A stretch of DNA of 14,092 bases from Litorisediminicola beolgyonensis (GTDB lineage: Bacteria; Pseudomonadota; Alphaproteobacteria; Rhodobacterales; Rhodobacteraceae), in the NCBI RefSeq assembly GCF_042679605.1, contig NZ_JBHTMU010000060.1:1-14092 (forward strand), written 5' to 3'. Positions 6,112 to 12,448 of this stretch are shown here, in pieces. The notes under the pieces are model-generated. The model ran no database searches. It saw nothing but the letters and a program-made list of their open reading frames with translations, and was not told the origin of the DNA. Positions within the stretch are counted from its first letter, which is position 1, and every line of letters begins with the position of its first letter. The position numbers and the translations under genes were made by a program.

Positions 6112-6668
6112 CACCGACGACGGTCGCGGCGCGAGGACATCGGCTGGAAGGCGACGCCGACATGGGCCTCGCAATAGGGTTTGCCCTGCTGCACCGGCAG
6201 GCCGCAGAACCAGAAATGCTCGGTCGCCGGATCGCCGACCGGCCATTTGCAGGTGCGCTCGGTCAGCTCCATCAGAGTCAGCTTCTTGGCCTTCTTCTCG
6301 ATCTCGTTGACCTTGGCGAGCGCCTCAGGGCTGATCTCGTTGGCCGAGGGCTGCGGCGGCAGCGGCTGGCCCGCGGGGATGATCTTGTTGCGCGCGGCCA
6401 CCGGCTGCGGCTTCGGCTCGGCGCTTTCGGTCTGCGGCTCGGGACGCGCGGCGGCCTCGGGCTTGGCGGCGGGCTTGGGCTTGGCTTCGGCCTTCGGAGC
6501 CGCGGCGGGCTCTTCGGCACCGCCGCGATTGGACAGGCCGAGACGGTGCACCTTGCCGATCACCGCGTTGCGGGTGACGCCGCCGAGCTCCTTGGCGATC
6601 TGGCTGGCGGATTGGCCTTCGCCCCACATCTTCTTGAGAAGCTCGACGCGTTCATCGGTCCAGGACAT
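6111..6668 (-). CDS. gcrA: GcrA cell-cycle regulator
   Basis: A 185-aa alphaproteobacterial transcription factor. In Caulobacter GcrA binds sigma-70 RNA polymerase and promotes transcription at promoters carrying CcrM-methylated GANTC. Residues 1-48 are the conserved DNA-binding domain (MSWTDERVELLKKMWGEGQS, then GGVTRNAVIGKVHRLGLSNR). Residues about 50-110 are a Pro/Ala/Lys/Glu-rich linker. The C-terminal sigma-interaction part has the Cys/His pattern C140KWP, FC155GLP, YC166EAH. The ATG at 6668 has AAAGG about 7 nt upstream. The VOC gene follows with a 1-base overlap. I saw no GANTC in the upstream gap, so direct CcrM-dependent autoregulation there is not supported. Confidence 0.97.
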   Translation of the reverse strand: MSWTDERVELLKKMWGEGQSASQIAKELGGVTRNAVIGKVHRLGLSNRGGAEEPAAAPKAEAKPKPAAKPEAAARPEPQTESAEPKPQPVAARNKIIPAGQPLPPQPSANEISPEALAKVNEIEKKAKKLTLMELTERTCKWPVGDPATEHFWFCGLPVQQGKPYCEAHVGVAFQPMSSRRDRRR

Positions 6669-6740
6669 GGGATGCCTTTCGAGATTGGAAAAAGCGGCCG
6701 CGCGAGATGCCGGCCGCCTGTCAAATGCGATCAGAGCCCT

Positions 6741-6768
6741 ATTTTAATCACGCGAAACGGAGTTACAA
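6741..6768 (-). promoter_or_regulatory. Promoter candidate for gcrA
   Basis: On the minus strand TTGTAA (6768-6763) and TAAAAT (6746-6741) are 16 bp apart, both good matches to sigma-70 boxes. The transcript would start near 6734, giving a leader of about 66 nt. The AT-rich patch stands out against the GC-rich surroundings. A lone TTAA lies here but no full CtrA box (TTAA-N7-TTAA). Confidence 0.5.
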
Positions 6769-6803
6769 GGCGCGCGCCGCCCGAGAACGCACGAGGACAG
6801 CCG

Positions 6804-7613
6804 ATGAGCGACACCACCCGATACGATCCCGGCGCGCGGCGCTTCGGCCAGGTCAACTGGCTGGGCCTCTACACGCTCGCCGCGCGCGAGGTCATGCGGT
6901 TCGCGAATGTCTGGACGCAGACGCTGCTGGCTCCCCTGGTGACGGCGGGTCTTTTCATCGTGATCTTCACCATCGCCATCGGTCCCCAGCGCGGCGATGT
7001 GATGGGCGTGCCCTTCACGCATTTCATCGCGCCCGGCATTCTCATGATGACGGTGATCCAGAACGCTTTCGCCAACTGTTCCTCCTCCATCGTGATCTCG
7101 AAGGTCCAGGGCAATATCGTCGACACCCTCATGCCGCCGCTCTCGGGCGCCGAGATGGTCTTGGGCTATCTCGCCGGAGGGGTCGCGCGGGGGCTGTTCG
7201 TGGCGGTGGTGATCGCCCTCGGCTTCGGACTGACACTCGGGCTCTGGCCCGCGCATCCGCTGATCATGCTGGTCTTCGTCGTTCTGGGCGCGGCCTTCCT
7301 GTCGGGCCTCGGCATGGTCGCGGGCGTCTTCGCCGACAAGTTCGACCAGATGGCGGCGATCACCAACTTCATCGTCACGCCGCTCGCCTTCCTCTCGGGC
7401 ACGTTCTACTCGGTCGAGGCGCTGCCGGCCGTCCTGCGCGAGATCACCCATTTCAACCCGATTTTCTACCTGATCGACGGCGCGCGCTACGGGATGCTCG
7501 GCGTGTCCGACAGCGCGCCCATGCTCGGCTTCGTCATCGCGGTCGTGGCGACCCTCGCGATCTGCATCTTGGCTTGGTGGATGTTCCGGACGGGCTACCG
7601 CCTCAAGGGCTGA
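6804..7613 (+). CDS. ABC-2 type transporter permease
   Basis: A 269-aa inner-membrane protein of the ABC-2 permease family, which exports polysaccharides, drugs or other molecules with a partner ATPase. About six hydrophobic segments are visible: roughly residues 43-62, 73-92, 118-145, 150-176, 186-205 and 240-262. The motifs FIAPGILMMTVIQNAFANC and NFIVTPLAFLSGTFYSV are typical of this family, as is the late HFNPIFYLIDGARYG block. The ATG at 6804 follows GAGGA by about 7 nt. A longer in-frame reading back to 6063 only crosses the divergent gcrA and is rejected. No ATPase gene is adjacent: gcrA is divergent and pcs convergent. The partner must lie elsewhere. The substrate is unknown. Confidence 0.93.
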   Translation: MSDTTRYDPGARRFGQVNWLGLYTLAAREVMRFANVWTQTLLAPLVTAGLFIVIFTIAIGPQRGDVMGVPFTHFIAPGILMMTVIQNAFANCSSSIVISKVQGNIVDTLMPPLSGAEMVLGYLAGGVARGLFVAVVIALGFGLTLGLWPAHPLIMLVFVVLGAAFLSGLGMVAGVFADKFDQMAAITNFIVTPLAFLSGTFYSVEALPAVLREITHFNPIFYLIDGARYGMLGVSDSAPMLGFVIAVVATLAICILAWWMFRTGYRLKG

Positions 7614-7641
7614 GCGCCCCCCTGCCCCGGCTGACGCGACC

Positions 7642-8334
7642 TCAGTTGCGGACCGGCACGAGCTGCTGCACGACGCCCACGAAGATCAGGTAGACCGAGG
7701 TCAGGACCAGTCCCCAATGCGCCCAGCTTTCGGGATGGAAATCGACCCAGGCGGCCCAGCCCGCGAAGATCGTCCAGAGAAGCGCAATCGGCAGCGAAAG
7801 CTTGCGCCAGCGGCGGGTGCGCACGGGATGGATGAACTTCAGCGGCAGGAACATCGCGATCGCGAGCACCGACACGAGGCCGACGATCACCCAGAAATCC
7901 GGCTTCACCGCGAACATCACGATCACCAGCATGTTCCAGCAGCCGGGAAACCCTTGGAAGGAATTGTCCGAGGTCTTCATCCGGCTGTCGGCGAAATACA
8001 TCGCACTCGCGAAGGTGATCACGATGATGGCGAACCATCCCGTCCAGCCCGGCAGGAGATCTGACTGGAAGAGCGCGAAGGCCGGGATGAAGACGTAGGT
8101 CAGATAGTCGATGATCAGGTCCAGCAGCACGCCGTCGAAACGCGGCGCGTTTTCCTTGACGTCGTATTTCCGCGCCAGGGGGCCGTCGACGCCGTCGACC
8201 GCGAAGGCCACCACCAGCCAGAGGAACATGACCGACCATTGCTCCTGCGCTGCGGCGAGCAGGGCGAGCATGGCGAAGACGGCACCGGTCGCCGTCAACA
8301 AATGTACGAGGAGCGCTTGGGTCTGACGTTTCAT
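7642..8334 (-). CDS. pcs: Phosphatidylcholine synthase
   Basis: A 230-aa inner-membrane CDP-alcohol phosphotransferase. Pcs condenses choline with CDP-diacylglycerol to form phosphatidylcholine and CMP in one step. The catalytic motif is complete: D50-G-x2-A-R55, then 12 residues, G68-x3-D72-x3-D76. The 12-residue spacing, in place of 8, is the pattern I associate with Pcs and not with PgsA/PssA. About eight hydrophobic segments follow the usual layout, and the central DSRMKTSDNSFQGFPGCWNM block is characteristic. The ATG at 8334 has no strong ribosome-binding site. The gene lies 55 bp downstream of the PaiB-like gene on the same strand and may be the last gene of that run. It converges with the permease gene across 28 bp. 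Confidence 0.96.
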   Translation of the reverse strand: MKRQTQALLVHLLTATGAVFAMLALLAAAQEQWSVMFLWLVVAFAVDGVDGPLARKYDVKENAPRFDGVLLDLIIDYLTYVFIPAFALFQSDLLPGWTGWFAIIVITFASAMYFADSRMKTSDNSFQGFPGCWNMLVIVMFAVKPDFWVIVGLVSVLAIAMFLPLKFIHPVRTRRWRKLSLPIALLWTIFAGWAAWVDFHPESWAHWGLVLTSVYLIFVGVVQQLVPVRN

Positions 8335-8389
8335 CCGACTTAGATGGCGGATAAGCGCCGCAGCCGCAACGCATCTCTGCCGGTCGAGG

Positions 8390-9022
8390 TCATCCGCCAG
8401 TTGCAGAGGGTGGCGTGCGCATCAGCGCCGCAAGCGCGGCCAGCTCCTGTCCGAACCCATCCTCCACACGCTCCGTGGCGGCGTGCCGGACCGCGTCGGG
8501 CTTGTTCTGGTTGAGCTTCCAGGTGCTCTCGAGCGACGCGATCTCGAGCCGTACGGGCAGGATCATCCGCAGGAACCGCGCCCGCGTCTCCTCGGTCATC
8601 TTGTCCATGGTCCAGGGGCGTTTCGGCGCCAGCCGCGCCTCGAAATCCGCGGATTGCCGGACAAGGAGCGCGTCAATCTCGTCCGCCGGTCGCGGCAACA
8701 GACGACCCGTCAGATGCACCGCGACGTAGTTCCACGTCGGCACCTGATCCTCGACGCCATACCAGTCTGGCGAGACGTAGCCGTCGGGTCCAAGAACAGC
8801 CAGCGTGGCCGCGCGGCCCTCGCCGAGAGTGCGGCAGATCGGGTTCGAGCGGACGAGATGCAGATCGGCCGCAGCGCCGTCCTCCGACAGCAGGAACGGC
8901 ACATGCGACAGCATCGGAGCGCCCGCGTCGCTGGACACGGCGAGAACGCCGAAGCCGCGGTTGCGCACGAAGGCAAGGCTGGCGGCATGATCTGTGCCGC
9001 GGAAGCTGGGATTCGGGTGCAT
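8390..9022 (-). CDS. PaiB family FMN-binding protein
   Basis: A 210-aa flavin-binding split-barrel protein of the PaiB family, named for a Bacillus negative regulator of sporulation and degradative enzymes. Family marks are MHPNPSFRGTD at the start, VLGPDGYVSPDWYG and VPTWNYVAVHLTGRL in the middle, and ESTWKLNQNK near residue 170. The length is normal. The ATG at 9022 begins the conserved MHPNP; no good Shine-Dalgarno is visible. It starts 10 bp after the kinase-like gene ends, so it is probably translated from the same mRNA. Whether it is a regulator or an FMN-dependent enzyme in this organism cannot be said. Confidence 0.93.
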   Translation of the reverse strand: MHPNPSFRGTDHAASLAFVRNRGFGVLAVSSDAGAPMLSHVPFLLSEDGAAADLHLVRSNPICRTLGEGRAATLAVLGPDGYVSPDWYGVEDQVPTWNYVAVHLTGRLLPRPADEIDALLVRQSADFEARLAPKRPWTMDKMTEETRARFLRMILPVRLEIASLESTWKLNQNKPDAVRHAATERVEDGFGQELAALAALMRTPPSATGG

Positions 9023-9032
9023 GGATTAGGTC

Positions 9033-9572
9033 TCAGCGGTCTGGCGGCGCGTCGAAGAAGCGCGACTCACCCTTCCCCATCCGCGACAGGGCCGCAAGCA
9101 CCTCTGCCGCGTTCACCTGCGGCGGTGCCACCCCATCCAGTTCGAGATCGTAGCGCCGCCCGAGATGCACATGCGCGGAATCCGCAAGCGCGCTGCCCGG
9201 CTGCCTGTCACCCCGCGCGACTTCCCGTGCCGCCAGCACATCCGGCGCGGTGAGAAGTCCGACGAAGACCACTCGATGCGCCTTCAGAAGCGCGGCTAGC
9301 TCTCCGTGCCAGCCCGGACTGTCGAAAATATGCTCGACGATCAGATCGTTTCCGGCGTCGGCAAAGGCGGCAATCGCGTGATGCAGGCCGTCGAACACTT
9401 TGGGCCGGTGTTCGGCCCAAAGGCTCCGCGAGGCCGGAAAAAGCGCGCCTCCATCCCTCAGCGTGTCGATGGACAGTCTCAGGAATGGCGTATCGGATGC
9501 CTCGAGAACGGCGCGGGCCAGCGTCGATTTCCCACTGCTCGATGGCCCGTGCAGGAGGACGATCCGGCTCAC
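9033..9572 (-). CDS. Chloramphenicol phosphotransferase-like P-loop kinase
   Basis: A 179-aa P-loop kinase of the CPT family. The Walker A motif GPSSSGKST is at residues 9-17, and SIDTLR near 34-39 fits the substrate-side Asp. ALLKAHRVVFVGLLTAPDVL, AREVARGDRQPG and GRRYDLELD form the lid/C-terminal signature seen in Streptomyces CPT. The start is GTG at 9572: it sits in GTGA overlapping the mtaB stop codon by 4 bp and gives the correct family N-terminus (VSRIVLLHG). The ATG reading back to 9875 lies antisense-free inside mtaB but in the wrong frame, and is rejected. True substrates of the many chromosomal CPT-like proteins are unknown; chloramphenicol resistance should not be assumed. Confidence 0.88.
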   Translation of the reverse strand: MSRIVLLHGPSSSGKSTLARAVLEASDTPFLRLSIDTLRDGGALFPASRSLWAEHRPKVFDGLHHAIAAFADAGNDLIVEHIFDSPGWHGELAALLKAHRVVFVGLLTAPDVLAAREVARGDRQPGSALADSAHVHLGRRYDLELDGVAPPQVNAAEVLAALSRMGKGESRFFDAPPDR

Positions 9573-10822
9573 GCGACCAGTCGCGTGCCGTCTTGCCCGG
9601 TGATCCGCGCTGTCACCAGCGCCCCTTCCTGCCGCGGCTCGGTCAGGCGCACTTCGGTGAACTGTTCGGTGCGCCCCATGTCCGGCGCTTCCATCAGGAT
9701 CGAATGGGTGCGCCCCACCTGCATGCTCAGATGCTGCTCGACGCGCGCCGCGCCTGCCGCCCTGAGCCGCGCCGCCCGCTCCTTGATCGCACGACCGTCG
9801 ACCTGCGGCATCCGCGCCGCGGGCGTGCCCGGGCGCGGGCTGTAGGGGAAGACATGCAGCCAGGTCAGGCGGCACTCCTCGACGAGCTTGAGGGAGTTTT
9901 CGAAATGCGCCTCGGTCTCGGTCGGGAAGCCCGCGATGATGTCGGCGCCGAAGGTCATCTCGGGGCGCAAACGCTGCGCCTCTTCCGCAAAGCGGATCGC
10001 GTCGTCGCGCAGATGGCGGCGCTTCATCCGCTTCAGGATCAGGTCGTCGCCATGCTGGAGCGACAGGTGCAGATGCGGCATCAGGCGCGGCTCGGTGGCG
10101 ATGGCCTGCATCAGGTTCTCGTCCACCTCGATCGAGTCGATCGAGGAAATGCGCAGACGCGGCAGGTCCGGCACCAGCCGCAGGATCCGCATCACCAGGT
10201 CCCCGAGCTTCGGCTGCATCGGCAGGTCCGCCCCCCAGGAGGTGAGATCGACCCCCGTCAGCACCACCTCGTTGAAGCCCTGATCCACAAGCCGCTTGAT
10301 CTGCTCGACCACGACACCCGCCGGAACGGAGCGCGAATTGCCGCGGCCGAACGGGATGATGCAGAAGGTGCAGCGATGATCGCAGCCATTCTGGACCTGG
10401 ACATAAGCGCGCGAGCGCGTGCCGAAACCGTCGATCAGATGCCCCGCGGTCTCGGTCACCGACATGATGTCATCGACCTGCACCCGCTCTGTGTCGCCGA
10501 TGAAATCGGCGGCGAGGCCAGCCCAGGTTGCGGGGGTCATCTTCTCGGTATTTCCGATGACCGCGTCGACCTCGTCCATCGCCGAGAAGGTCTCGGGCTC
10601 GGTCTGGGCCGCGCAGCCGGTCACGATGAGCCGTGCGTCGGGGTTCTCGCGCCGGAGACGGCGGATCTCCTGGCGCGCCTTGCGCACGGCCTCCGAGGTC
10701 ACGGCGCAGGTGTTGACCACCACCGCGCCCTCGAGACCGGCCTCCGAGGCCAGCCGCTTCATCGCCTCGGTCTCATAGGCGTTGAGCCGGCAGCCGAGCG
10801 TGGTGAAGCGCGGCGCTGTCAT
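9569..10822 (-). CDS. mtaB: tRNA (t6A37) methylthiotransferase MtaB
   Basis: A 417-aa radical-SAM methylthiotransferase that converts t6A to ms2t6A at position 37 of ANN-decoding tRNAs. The N-terminal UPF0004 domain carries the cluster cysteines C11 (TLGCRLNAYE), C39 (VVNTCAVTSEA) and C70 (VTGCAAQ). The radical-SAM motif CxxxCxxC is C147, C151, C154 (NGCDHRCTFCIIPFGRG). A short C-terminal TRAM-like segment follows. The LNAYE after C11 and TCAVT after the second Cys distinguish MtaB from MiaB and RimO. The ATG at 10822 overlaps the dapF stop by 4 bp (ATGA), so the two are probably translationally coupled. The tRNA-Lys(TTT) gene nearby encodes a likely substrate. Confidence 0.95.
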   Translation of the reverse strand: MTAPRFTTLGCRLNAYETEAMKRLASEAGLEGAVVVNTCAVTSEAVRKARQEIRRLRRENPDARLIVTGCAAQTEPETFSAMDEVDAVIGNTEKMTPATWAGLAADFIGDTERVQVDDIMSVTETAGHLIDGFGTRSRAYVQVQNGCDHRCTFCIIPFGRGNSRSVPAGVVVEQIKRLVDQGFNEVVLTGVDLTSWGADLPMQPKLGDLVMRILRLVPDLPRLRISSIDSIEVDENLMQAIATEPRLMPHLHLSLQHGDDLILKRMKRRHLRDDAIRFAEEAQRLRPEMTFGADIIAGFPTETEAHFENSLKLVEECRLTWLHVFPYSPRPGTPAARMPQVDGRAIKERAARLRAAGAARVEQHLSMQVGRTHSILMEAPDMGRTEQFTEVRLTEPRQEGALVTARITGQDGTRLVA

Positions 10823-11652
10823 TCGAGCGCCTCCAGCCAGTCGCGCGTGAGCACGCCGTCGAAGACATGCGCGGTCCCGCCGGTCATCCAGACGCCATCC
10901 TCGCGCCACTCCACATGAAGCGTGCCGCCGTCGAGCACGATCTCGACAGCCCGACCGGTCAACCCCCGCCGCGCCGCCGCGACCGCCGTCGCACAGGACG
11001 AAGAGCCCGAGGCCAACGTCACACCCACGCCCCGCTCCCAGACCCGCATCCGCAGCCGGTCCTCGCCGATGAGGCTCGCGACCTGCACATTGGTTCTCTC
11101 GGGATATAGCGGATGATGCTCGAAGCGCGGCCCGACCTCTTCGAGCGCGACAGCCTCGGCATCGGGCACGAAGAAGGTGCAATGCGGATTACCCATCCCC
11201 GTCGCCGTCGGAGCGCCGTCGATCGGCAATTCCAAGGTGTCCATCTCTTCGGCGAGCGGGACCTCGCTCCAGAGAAGTTGCGGGTGCCCCATGTTGACCG
11301 AAACCGCGCCCTGCCCAGCGTCGACCGCTTCGAGCGCACCCCGATCTGTCGTCAGAAAAAGCCGGTCGCGACCGGTCTCATCCATCAGGAACCGCGCGAT
11401 GCAGCGGGTTGCGTTGCCGCAGGCCGCAGAAGTCGACCCGTCGGAATTGTAGAAGGTCAGATGCGCGTCGCTGTCGCGCCCGGGCTCGATGAGCGCAAGC
11501 TGATCGAACCCGACCCCGCGATGCCGGTCGCCCAATGCACGGGCCAGAGATGGCGTGACGTCGATGCCCCGCGCACGCGCATCAAGCACGACGAAGTCGT
11601 TGCCGAGGCCGTGCATCTTCATGAACGGCAAGGGTGCGAGGTCCTGATCCAT
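10819..11652 (-). CDS. dapF: Diaminopimelate epimerase, with Ser in place of the second catalytic Cys
   Basis: A 277-aa protein of normal DapF length. The family converts LL- to meso-diaminopimelate for lysine and peptidoglycan. The N-terminal MKMHGLGNDFVVLD, FYNSDGSTSAACGNATRC (catalytic Cys78) and ERGVGV are conserved. In characterised DapF the second active-site Cys is in ACGxGAC after ERGxG. Here that segment reads ASGSSSCATA: residue 215 is Ser (TCG, 11010-11008), and Cys220 aligns with the non-catalytic Cys. Substrate-contacting ACGN and ERG are intact. This may be a lineage variant that still epimerises, or an altered activity. The ATG at 11652 is the first gene of a coupled run with mtaB and the CPT-like kinase. 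Confidence 0.93.
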   Translation of the reverse strand: MDQDLAPLPFMKMHGLGNDFVVLDARARGIDVTPSLARALGDRHRGVGFDQLALIEPGRDSDAHLTFYNSDGSTSAACGNATRCIARFLMDETGRDRLFLTTDRGALEAVDAGQGAVSVNMGHPQLLWSEVPLAEEMDTLELPIDGAPTATGMGNPHCTFFVPDAEAVALEEVGPRFEHHPLYPERTNVQVASLIGEDRLRMRVWERGVGVTLASGSSSCATAVAAARRGLTGRAVEIVLDGGTLHVEWREDGVWMTGGTAHVFDGVLTRDWLEALE

Positions 11653-11718
11653 GGCGGCGCATATACGCCCGAGACCAAACTCTTTCCAGAGCCGCCTGCA
11701 GAAAGAGGATTTTTCGGG

Positions 11719-11747
11719 TTGACCCTGTCAGGCGCTCTTTCTAAGTA
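11719..11747 (+). promoter_or_regulatory. Promoter of tRNA-Lys
   Basis: TTGACC (11719-11724) and TAAGTA (11742-11747) are separated by 17 bp. Transcription would start near 11754, a few bases before the tRNA. The spacing and position are right for a tRNA promoter. The divergent dapF gene starts about 70 bp to the left. Confidence 0.65.
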
Positions 11748-11757
11748 GCCCGCCAGT

Positions 11758-11833
11758 GGGCCGTTAGCTCAGTTGGTAGAGCAACTGACTTTTAATCAGT
11801 GGGTCGCAGGTTCGAATCCTGCACGGCTCACCA
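11758..11833 (+). tRNA. tRNA-Lys (anticodon TTT)
   Basis: A complete 76-nt tRNA with encoded CCA. The acceptor stem is GGGCCGT with ACGGCTC (one G-U). The anticodon stem ACTGA/TCAGT closes the loop CTTTTAA with anticodon TTT for lysine. The T-arm GCAGG-TTCGAAT-CCTGC is standard. It marks the border between GC-rich core genes and the AT-richer region to the right. A 3' end of this kind is a common integration site, but no direct repeat of it is visible within the window. Confidence 0.97.
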
Positions 11834-12058
11834 CTGTTTTCAAATACTTGCATGTTTGCGGGTATTTACCTCTTCGCATCCAGGACGTGATCAGGACGCA
11901 GTCAAGCGCGCTAGCTTTGGTATCGAAGCGCGCCCAGACGGCGGATCGACCGCACGGGACAAACTCACCTCTCTGCTCAGACCATCTCTTGATAGGCTAG
12001 AGTAAATCCGACACAACTATGGGATGAAGAATTCAACTACTTACAGGACTTTCTTGGT
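11834..12058. other. Non-coding junction between tRNA-Lys and the accessory genes
   Basis: I see no convincing gene in these 225 bases. They contain a TTGATA hexamer (11989-11994) but no good -10 at proper spacing, and an AAGCGCGC direct repeat (two copies, near 11904 and 11926). A reading frame through the tRNA into this region is the usual tRNA artefact. The frame of the following gene is open from 11996, without an ATG, GTG or TTG before 12059. Confidence 0.5.
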
Positions 12059-12448
12059 TTGAAGTTTGACGATGGAATACCCGACAAGTGTCCCCCTTCT
12101 GACGCTGACGCCGCGCCTTGCCTCATCTACAGAGCGTCCCGGACCGATCCTGTTGCAGACGATGACTTGAAAAGCTGGGTCATGTTGGGTCTTCCAAACG
12201 CAAAGCGCTCAGATTGTCGACATTGGGGCCTGTCGGTCTGGATGTCCAAGGATGCTGCCCTGCACGCTCGCGAAGTAGTACCGTCGATGAAGGGAATGTA
12301 TGTAGCGGAAGGCCGGATGCGTGCGGGCGACGGTGTTGTAAAAGCGACCCCAACTAAGAGACAACCGGAACACTGTACATTTTGGTATGATTGCGCAGTT
12401 GACCTAAAACCGCGCTTCACAATCTGTCTGGAGCCGGAACGTGACTAG
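12059..12448 (+). CDS. Small unrecognised protein, first gene of a two-gene cassette
   Basis: A 129-aa soluble protein with no family I recognise. Visible features are six Cys (residues 11, 21, 53, 106, 112, 123), Trp/His-rich patches (CRHWGLSVWMS, EHCTFWYDCAVD) and no signal or membrane segment. The HWGLSVW...AALHAREVVP pattern suggests a compact alpha/beta fold. The start is uncertain: TTG at 12059 has AGGA 10 nt upstream, but the frame is open back to 11996 and the extra residues (WDEEFNYLQDFLG) look protein-like, so the 5' end may have been lost or may use an unusual start. The stop overlaps the next gene by 8 bp, indicating coupled translation. Base composition is clearly lower in GC than the core genes. 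Confidence 0.72.
   Translation: MKFDDGIPDKCPPSDADAAPCLIYRASRTDPVADDDLKSWVMLGLPNAKRSDCRHWGLSVWMSKDAALHAREVVPSMKGMYVAEGRMRAGDGVVKATPTKRQPEHCTFWYDCAVDLKPRFTICLEPERD

Noticed and set aside
6669..6803. CcrM (GANTC) or CtrA (TTAA-N7-TTAA) sites upstream of gcrA
   Set aside because: I looked for them because of GcrA biology; only a half CtrA box and no GANTC is present.
6063..7613. 516-aa extension of the permease
   Set aside because: The added 247 residues are antisense to the VOC gene and gcrA; the permease has a good start and ribosome-binding site at 6804.
9573..9875. ATG-initiated 101-residue extension of the CPT-like kinase
   Set aside because: It overlaps mtaB in another frame, is low in complexity, and the GTG at 9572 gives the family N-terminus and a 4-bp overlap.
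9485..10918. 477-aa plus-strand frame
   Set aside because: Antisense to mtaB, whose iron-sulfur motifs leave no doubt about the true strand.
11773..12000. 75-aa and 68-aa plus-strand frames running out of tRNA-Lys
   Set aside because: They begin inside the tRNA and encode the familiar artefact peptide (NQWVAGSNPARLTT) produced by tRNA sequence. There is no ribosome-binding site.
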